Source: Billgrantia azerbaijanica (lineage in GTDB: Bacteria > Pseudomonadota > Gammaproteobacteria > Pseudomonadales > Halomonadaceae). Taken from it: a DNA stretch of 64,000 bases. The DNA is taken from assembly GCA_004551485.1 (NCBI GenBank), contig SBLD01000001.1:348087-412086 (forward strand), given 5' to 3'. The translations under genes and the position numbers were made by a program. The notes under the pieces were generated by a model, which ran no database searches, was not told where the DNA came from, and saw only the letters and a program-made list of their open reading frames with translations. Position 1 is the first letter of the stretch. Every line of letters starts with the position of its first letter. Positions 59,127-64,000 of the stretch are shown here, piece by piece.

Positions 59127-60923
59127 ATGATTAATGTCAGCCATGCTGATGTGGTCCCGCAGAGCTTGCGCCCCTACCAGCGCGAGGCGGTGAGGCGGGT
59201 GGTGATGCACTTCCGCGCCGGCGACGACCCGGCCGTGGTGGTGCTGCCCACCGGTAGCGGCAAGTCGCTGGTGATCGCCGAGCTGGCGCGTCTGGCCCGC
59301 GGCCGGGTACTGGTGCTCGCCCATGTGCGAGAGCTGGTCGAGCAGAATCACGCCAAGTACCGGGCCTATGGCCTCGAGGCGGACATCTTCAGCGCCGGGT
59401 TGGGTCGCAAGGAGAGCGCGCGCCAGGTGGTGTTCGGCTCGGTGCAGTCGGTGGCAAGAAACCTGGATGCCTTCGGGGACGGCAACTTCACGCTGCTGGT
59501 GATCGACGAGTGCCACCGGGTCTCGCCGGACGAGGACGCCAGCTACCGCCGGGTGATCGACCGCCTGCGGTCGGCCAACCCGCGGCTCAAGGTGCTGGGG
59601 CTCACCGCCACGCCTTATCGCCTGGGGCAGGGCTTCATCTACCACCGCCATTACCACGGCATGGTGCGCGGCGACGACGACTGCTTTTTCCGCGACTGCG
59701 TCTTCGAGCAGCCGCTGCGGCTGATGGTCAGGCAGGGCTACCTGGCCGAGCCGGTGCGCGTGGATGCGACCATCGAACGTTACGATTTCTCGGCGCTATT
59801 CTCCAGGTCAGGCCCGGCGGCGAGTGGGCGCTATCGCGATGAGGAGCTCGATCGGGTGGTGGCGGGCAGCCGCGCCACGCCGGGCATCGTCGCCGAGGTG
59901 GTGGCGCGTGCCGGTGACCGCCGTGGCGTGATGCTCTTCGCCGCCACCGTGGTCCACGCCGAGGAGGTGCTTGGCCACCTGCCGCCCGGCGAGGCGGCGC
60001 TGGTGACCGGCGAGACGCCTTCTGCCGAGCGGGAGCGGATCATTGCCGCCTTCAAGGCCCGCGAACTCAAGTACCTGGTCAACGTGGCGGTGCTCACCAC
60101 CGGCTTCGACGCGCCCCATGTCGATCTGATCGCCATCCTGCGCCCCACCGAGTCGGTGAGCCTCTACCAGCAGATCGTCGGGCGTGGCCTGCGCCTGTCA
60201 CCGGGCAAGCGTGACTGCCTGATTCTCGACTACGCCGGCAACCCTTGGGACCTCTACGCCCCCGAGGTCGGCTCGCCCAAGCCGGCCGGCGACACTGAGC
60301 CGGTGCAGGTGGCGTGTCCCGCCTGCGACCACGCCAACCTCTTCTGGGGGCGGCGCGACGGCGAGGTCGTCATCGAGCACTTCGGTCGCCGCTGCCAGGG
60401 GCTGATCGAGGACGAGGAGGGGCGCCGTCGCCAGTGCGATTTCCGCTTTCGCTTCAAGACGTGCGAGGCCTGCGGCGCCGAGAACGATATCGCCGCGCGC
60501 CGTTGCCACGGCTGCGCGCGGCTGCTGGTGGACGCCGACGACAAGCTGAAGGCGGCCCTGCGCCTGCGGGATGCGCGGGTGCTGCGCGTGAGCGGCATGC
60601 AGCTCGAGGCGACCACCAACGGCCGCGGGCTGCCGCGGCTCAAGGTCGTCTATCACGACGAGGACGGCGCCACGCTCGCCGAATGGTTCGCCCTGGAGAC
60701 CCCGGCCCAGCGCCGCGCCTTCGCCGCGGCCTTCCTGCGCGACCACCTGCGCGCCCCGGGCGTGCCCTTCCGGCCCGCCACGCCGGAGGCGGTGGTGGCC
60801 GAACGGCGCCGCCTGCGCGCCCCCGACTTCGTGGTGGGGCGCAAGGTGGGGCGCCACTGGCAGGTGCGCGAGAAGCTCTTCGACTACACCGGGCGCTATC
60901 GCCGCGCTGAGGCCGCAGAGTAG
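59127..60923 (+). CDS. radD: DNA repair helicase RadD (YejH)
   Basis: SF2 helicase-like ATPase of 598 residues, near E. coli RadD in size. Motif I is PTGSGKS (41-47), motif II DECH (127-130), motif [17 protein letters not shown], and motif [15 protein letters not shown]. The C-terminal half has zinc-ribbon cysteines ([32 protein letters not shown]) typical of RadD. In E. coli RadD works with SSB and RecA in double-strand break and crosslink repair. Its AT-rich upstream region is shared with paralogue 2. Confidence 0.92.
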   Translation: MINVSHADVVPQSLRPYQREAVRRVVMHFRAGDDPAVVVLPTGSGKSLVIAELARLARGRVLVLAHVRELVEQNHAKYRAYGLEADIFSAGLGRKESARQVVFGSVQSVARNLDAFGDGNFTLLVIDECHRVSPDEDASYRRVIDRLRSANPRLKVLGLTATPYRLGQGFIYHRHYHGMVRGDDDCFFRDCVFEQPLRLMVRQGYLAEPVRVDATIERYDFSALFSRSGPAASGRYRDEELDRVVAGSRATPGIVAEVVARAGDRRGVMLFAATVVHAEEVLGHLPPGEAALVTGETPSAERERIIAAFKARELKYLVNVAVLTTGFDAPHVDLIAILRPTESVSLYQQIVGRGLRLSPGKRDCLILDYAGNPWDLYAPEVGSPKPAGDTEPVQVACPACDHANLFWGRRDGEVVIEHFGRRCQGLIEDEEGRRRQCDFRFRFKTCEACGAENDIAARRCHGCARLLVDADDKLKAALRLRDARVLRVSGMQLEATTNGRGLPRLKVVYHDEDGATLAEWFALETPAQRRAFAAAFLRDHLRAPGVPFRPATPEAVVAERRRLRAPDFVVGRKVGRHWQVREKLFDYTGRYRRAEAAE

Positions 60924-61075
60924 GGTAGGGCAATCGCAGGTGCACATAGCGAGGGGCGATGGAGCCAGGCCATGGGGGAGGTCCTGCCGCCAGGGATGGC
61001 GCCGATGCTGTCTCCCGTGCCGCCATCTTGCTAGACTGGCCCGTTGATCCCGCCTATCCGGAGAGGCCCGCCCGC

Positions 61076-62017
61076 GTGAGCGCTACGTCCGACACCGTCA
61101 GCCCCGAGCCGGCCGCGGCCCAGCAGGCCGAGGCGCTGGGGCGGCTGTTCGACGAGCCGATCACCGAGCTGCCGGAGGACCTCTACATTCCCCCGGAGGC
61201 GCTCAAGGTGTTCCTCAAGGCGTTCGAGGGGCCGCTGGACCTGCTGCTCTACCTGATCCGGCGCCAGAACCTGGACATCCTGGCCGTCGACGTGGCCGCC
61301 ATCACCCATCAGTACATCGAGTACGTGGAGCTGATGAAGGCGCTGGAGATCGAGCTGGCCGGCGAGTACCTGCTGATGGCGGCGATGCTCGCCGAGATCA
61401 AGTCGCGCACCCTGCTGCCGCGCCCGCCCAAGGAGGGGGGCGATGACGAGGAGGAGGACCCGCGCGCCGAGCTGATTCGCCGCTTGCAGGAGTACGAGCA
61501 GCTCAAGAGCGCCGCCGAGGCGCTCGCCGAGCTGCCGCGGGTGGGGCGCGACTGGTTCCCGGCGCGCGCGGCGCTGCCGCCGCTCGAGGCGCGGGTGATC
61601 CATCCGTCCGTCGAGCTCGATGAGCTGCTCGGGGCGCTCGCCGGCATCCTCAAGCGTGCCGAGCTCAACCAGGCGCATCAGGTCGGCCGCGAGGTGCTCT
61701 CCACCCGCGAACGCATGCTGGCGATCATGGAGCGGCTCTCCCACGAGCGCTTCACCCCCTTCGAGGCACTGTTCACCCTGGAGGAGGGGCGCGCCGGAGT
61801 GATCGTTACCTTCATGGCGATCCTCGAGCTCGCCAAGGAGACGATGATCGAGATCGTGCAGAATGCGCCGCTCTCGCCGATCCATGTGCGGGCACGGCTG
61901 GCCACGGATGCAGAGGAAGAGCCTTTCGACGCTGACGAAGCGGAGCCGGGTGGGGACGAGAGCCCCTTTGCGGAAGACGAGGGAGGTGCGGAAGACAAGG
62001 GAGAGGCGCCGGCATGA
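61076..62017 (+). CDS. scpA: segregation and condensation protein A
   Basis: Kleisin of about 313 residues that bridges the SMC heads with ScpB during chromosome condensation. The N-terminal kleisin motif LKAFEGPLDLLLYLIRRQNLDILAVDVAAITHQYIEYVELMKALEIELAGEYLLMAAMLAEIKSR and a winged helix at the C-terminus (FTPFEALFTLEEGRAGVIVTFMAILELAK) are clear. Start chosen as GTG 61076 with GGAGAGG upstream; a longer frame begins at 60959. The C-terminal tail is acidic. Overlaps scpB (ATGA). Confidence 0.94.
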   Translation: MSATSDTVSPEPAAAQQAEALGRLFDEPITELPEDLYIPPEALKVFLKAFEGPLDLLLYLIRRQNLDILAVDVAAITHQYIEYVELMKALEIELAGEYLLMAAMLAEIKSRTLLPRPPKEGGDDEEEDPRAELIRRLQEYEQLKSAAEALAELPRVGRDWFPARAALPPLEARVIHPSVELDELLGALAGILKRAELNQAHQVGREVLSTRERMLAIMERLSHERFTPFEALFTLEEGRAGVIVTFMAILELAKETMIEIVQNAPLSPIHVRARLATDAEEEPFDADEAEPGGDESPFAEDEGGAEDKGEAPA

Positions 62018-62874
62018 CCGCCATGGAGTTTCCCGAGGCGCTGGACGAGATCGTCGAGGCAGCGCTGCTCGCCGCGGGGGAGCCGCTCGGCCTCGAACGT
62101 CTGGAGGCGCTGTTCGACGATCACGAGCGCCCGCCACGGCGTGCCTTGCGCGAGGCGCTGTCGCGGCTCGCGGTGCGCCACGAGCGCGGCGCCATGGAAC
62201 TGCTGGAGACCGCCTCGGGCTACCAGCTGCGCATTCGACCGCGGCTGTCGGCCCGGGTGTCGCGGCTGTGGGAGGAGCGCCCCCAGCGCTACTCCCGGGC
62301 GCTGCTCGAGACCCTGGCGCTGATCGCCTACCGTCAGCCGGTGACCCGCGGCGACATCGAGGAGGTGCGCGGCGTGACGGTGAGCAGTTCGATCATGCGC
62401 ACCCTGGCCGAGCGCGGCTGGATCCGCGTGGTGGGCCACCGCGACGTGCCTGGCCGGCCGGCGGTCTATGCCACCACGCGTGCCTTCCTCGACGACTTCG
62501 GCCTGAAGACCCTCGACGAGCTGCCGCCGATGCATGAGCTCAAGGATTTCGACGACATGCCCGATGTCGAGGAAGAGGTGCCGCCGCCTCCACAGAGCGA
62601 GCTGCTGGCCCAGGCCGACGCGGCGCTGGACGAGGCCGGGGAGGCGGTGGACGAAAAGAGTGACGAGACCCCGGAGGCGGCGGTCGATGCCGACGCCTCC
62701 CCCGCGACGGCCGGGAGGGCCGACGCTGATCACGCCGGGAAGGCGTCCGAGCGGCCCGGGCTGAGCTTCGCCGATCTCGAGGCTCGCCTGGCCGAACGCG
62801 CCCGCTCCAGCGTCGTCGAGGACGGCGGAGCGGGGGCGGAATCCACATCCGATGAGACTTCCGACGACTCATGA
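62014..62874 (+). CDS. scpB: segregation and condensation protein B
   Basis: ScpB of 286 residues: two winged-helix domains ([88 protein letters not shown]) that bind ScpA. The C-terminal ~100 residues are an acidic low-complexity tail, longer than in many ScpB proteins. Coupled to scpA and rluB by ATGA overlaps at both ends, forming an operon. Confidence 0.94.
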   Translation: MTAMEFPEALDEIVEAALLAAGEPLGLERLEALFDDHERPPRRALREALSRLAVRHERGAMELLETASGYQLRIRPRLSARVSRLWEERPQRYSRALLETLALIAYRQPVTRGDIEEVRGVTVSSSIMRTLAERGWIRVVGHRDVPGRPAVYATTRAFLDDFGLKTLDELPPMHELKDFDDMPDVEEEVPPPPQSELLAQADAALDEAGEAVDEKSDETPEAAVDADASPATAGRADADHAGKASERPGLSFADLEARLAERARSSVVEDGGAGAESTSDETSDDS

Positions 62875-63728
62875 GCACGACCACGGAAAAACTGCAGAAG
62901 GTCCTGGCCCGCGCCGGGCTGGGTTCGCGGCGCGAGATGGAAGCGGCCATCGCCGACGGCCGCGTCAAGGTCAACGGCCAGGTGGCGACCCTGGGCGACC
63001 GCATCGCCATGCGCGACAAGGTGGCCCTCGACGACCGGCCGGTGACGCTGCGCGGCGCCGAGGAGACGCCGCGTCGCGTGATCATGTACAACAAGCCCGA
63101 GGGCGAGCTGTGCACGCGCAAGGACCCCGAGGGGCGACGCACCGTCTTCGATCGCCTGCCGCGCCTCAAGGGCGAGCGCTGGATCGCCATCGGCCGGCTC
63201 GACATCAACACCAGCGGCCTGCTGCTCTTCACCACCGACGGCGAGCTGGCCAACCGCCTGATGCACCCCTCCACCCAGATCGAGCGCGAGTACGCCGTGC
63301 GCGTGATGGGCGAGGTGGCCAAGGAGCAGGTGGTGGCCATGGTCGAGGGGGTGATGCTCGAGGATGGCCCGGCGCGCTTCACCGATATCCAGGAGTTCGG
63401 TGGCGAGGGCATCAACACCTGGTTCCACGTGGTGATCATGGAGGGGCGCAACCGCGAGGTGCGCCGGCTGTGGGAGTCCCAGGGGCTGACCGTAAGCCGC
63501 CTCAAGCGGGTGCGCTACGGCAACATCTTCCTCGACAAGCGCGCCAAGGCCGGCGAGTGGGTGGAGCTCTCCCAGGAGGAGGTCGACGACCTGGCGGAGT
63601 CGGCCGGCCTGCCGCCGCGCAAGGTGCCGGAGCTGACCCCGGAGGAGAAGAACCGCTGGAGTCGCGACAAGCACAAGCGCAAGCCGGTGCAGGCGATGCG
63701 CAAGCCGAAGCGAGCGCCGCGGCGCTGA
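62871..63728 (+). CDS. rluB: 23S rRNA pseudouridine(2605) synthase RluB
   Basis: Pseudouridine synthase of 285 residues: an S4 RNA-binding domain ([32 protein letters not shown]), then the catalytic domain with Asp111 in [27 protein letters not shown]. The end is a basic Lys/Arg-rich tail ([19 protein letters not shown]) suited to rRNA binding. It modifies U2605 in helix 90 region of 23S rRNA. Last gene of scpA-scpB-rluB, a conserved gammaproteobacterial order. Confidence 0.93.
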   Translation: MSTTTEKLQKVLARAGLGSRREMEAAIADGRVKVNGQVATLGDRIAMRDKVALDDRPVTLRGAEETPRRVIMYNKPEGELCTRKDPEGRRTVFDRLPRLKGERWIAIGRLDINTSGLLLFTTDGELANRLMHPSTQIEREYAVRVMGEVAKEQVVAMVEGVMLEDGPARFTDIQEFGGEGINTWFHVVIMEGRNREVRRLWESQGLTVSRLKRVRYGNIFLDKRAKAGEWVELSQEEVDDLAESAGLPPRKVPELTPEEKNRWSRDKHKRKPVQAMRKPKRAPRR

Positions 63729-63756
63729 AGTCGCGGTGATCAAAGGCAAAAAGCGC

Positions 63757-63785
63757 TTGCCATCGCAGGGGCAGATCAGTAGTAT
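63757..63785 (+). promoter_or_regulatory. sigma-70 promoter of the tRNA-Lys genes
   Basis: TTGCCA (-35, 63757-63762) and TAGTAT (-10, 63780-63785) are separated by 17 bp, and the first tRNA begins 16 bp after the -10. Both tRNAs are probably made from this one promoter. Confidence 0.65.
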
Positions 63786-63801
63786 CTGCACCCGTTCGGG
63801 C

Positions 63802-63876
63802 GGGTCGTTAGCTCAGTGGTAGAGCAGTTGGCTTTTAACCAATTGGTCGTAGGTTCGAATCCTACACGACCCACCA
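63802..63876 (+). tRNA. tRNA-Lys (anticodon TTT), copy 1
   Basis: A 75-base tRNA with encoded CCA. The acceptor stem GGGTCGT pairs with ACGACCC; the anticodon stem GTTGG/CCAAT closes the loop CTTTTAA with anticodon TTT. The D arm and the T arm (GTAGGTTCGAATCCTAC) are standard. Confidence 0.97.
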
Positions 63877-63920
63877 TCCCCCGAACCGCACGCGCCGAGG
63901 GCACTGATCCCGGTGGCCGC

Positions 63921-63995
63921 GGGTCGTTAGCTCAGTGGTAGAGCAGTTGGCTTTTAACCAATTGGTCGTAGGTTCGAATCCTACACGACCCACCA
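63921..63995 (+). tRNA. tRNA-Lys (anticodon TTT), copy 2
   Basis: Identical over all 75 bases to copy 1, 44 bp downstream. The spacer has no gene, so the two are likely co-transcribed; more copies may follow beyond the window edge. Confidence 0.97.
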
Positions 63996-64000
63996 GAATT

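Noticed and set aside
63802-63995. Direct 75-bp repeat as prophage attachment sites
   Set aside because: Both copies are complete tRNA-Lys genes with CCA, only 44 bp apart, with nothing between them and a single shared promoter: an ordinary tandem tRNA array.

Overview
The window looks like chromosomal DNA of a high-GC gammaproteobacterium, most likely a moderate halophile of the Halomonadaceae (Halomonas-like). The basis is the high GC content with strong G/C third-position bias, gammaproteobacterial synteny (tadA - mltF - purL; scpA - scpB - rluB), a Tat-exported TRAP carboxylate-type transporter, SoxR with a textbook operator, and a LexA-controlled umuDC pair. The species assignment is an inference. 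No prophage, integrase, intact insertion sequence or CRISPR array was seen.

Layout. 0-19 kb is a mosaic of short regulator-plus-enzyme pairs: five LysR genes in the window (four of them here), AraC, Lrp, SoxR and MarR regulators facing or adjoining small oxidoreductase, transporter or unknown-function genes. 19-25 kb holds an Nmad3-domain gene behind a MocR regulator, divergent from a yggS-like / glutamine amidotransferase / argD-like aminotransferase operon, then a TipA-like MerR regulator. 25-30 kb is the giant repair helicase lhr. 30-34.5 kb has a LysR/MFS pair and an EF-G paralogue. 34.8-39.7 kb is a TRAP operon (dctP, dctQ, dctM) coupled by start/stop overlaps to an amidase and a 54-residue membrane protein. 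39.7-45.5 kb carries an exported cupredoxin-like protein, an LHPP-type HAD phosphatase, a DGPF protein with its ECF42-type sigma factor, umuDC under an SOS box, and an exported bifunctional-nuclease/PDZ fusion. 45.5-48.1 kb has a Gly/Glu/His-rich exported-protein gene broken by two single-base insertions, piuC and tRNA-Thr. 48-64 kb is mostly core: tesB, tadA, a GGDEF gene, mltF, purL, two paralogues of an unknown protein, radD, scpAB, rluB and two tandem tRNA-Lys genes.

Most unusual observations. Three places carry short decayed copies of the 3' end of a nearby intact gene on the same strand: rhodanese (8.3 kb), MarR (18.9 kb) and purL (58.0 kb). The purL copy sits between two paralogous genes that also share upstream sequence, which fits an old tandem duplication of [purL tail - gene X - upstream of radD]. 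The MocR / yggS-like / amidotransferase / aminotransferase cluster, with an Nmad3 protein co-oriented with the regulator, is the best candidate for an undescribed functional module. All functional calls come from reading the translated sequence; no database search was run.
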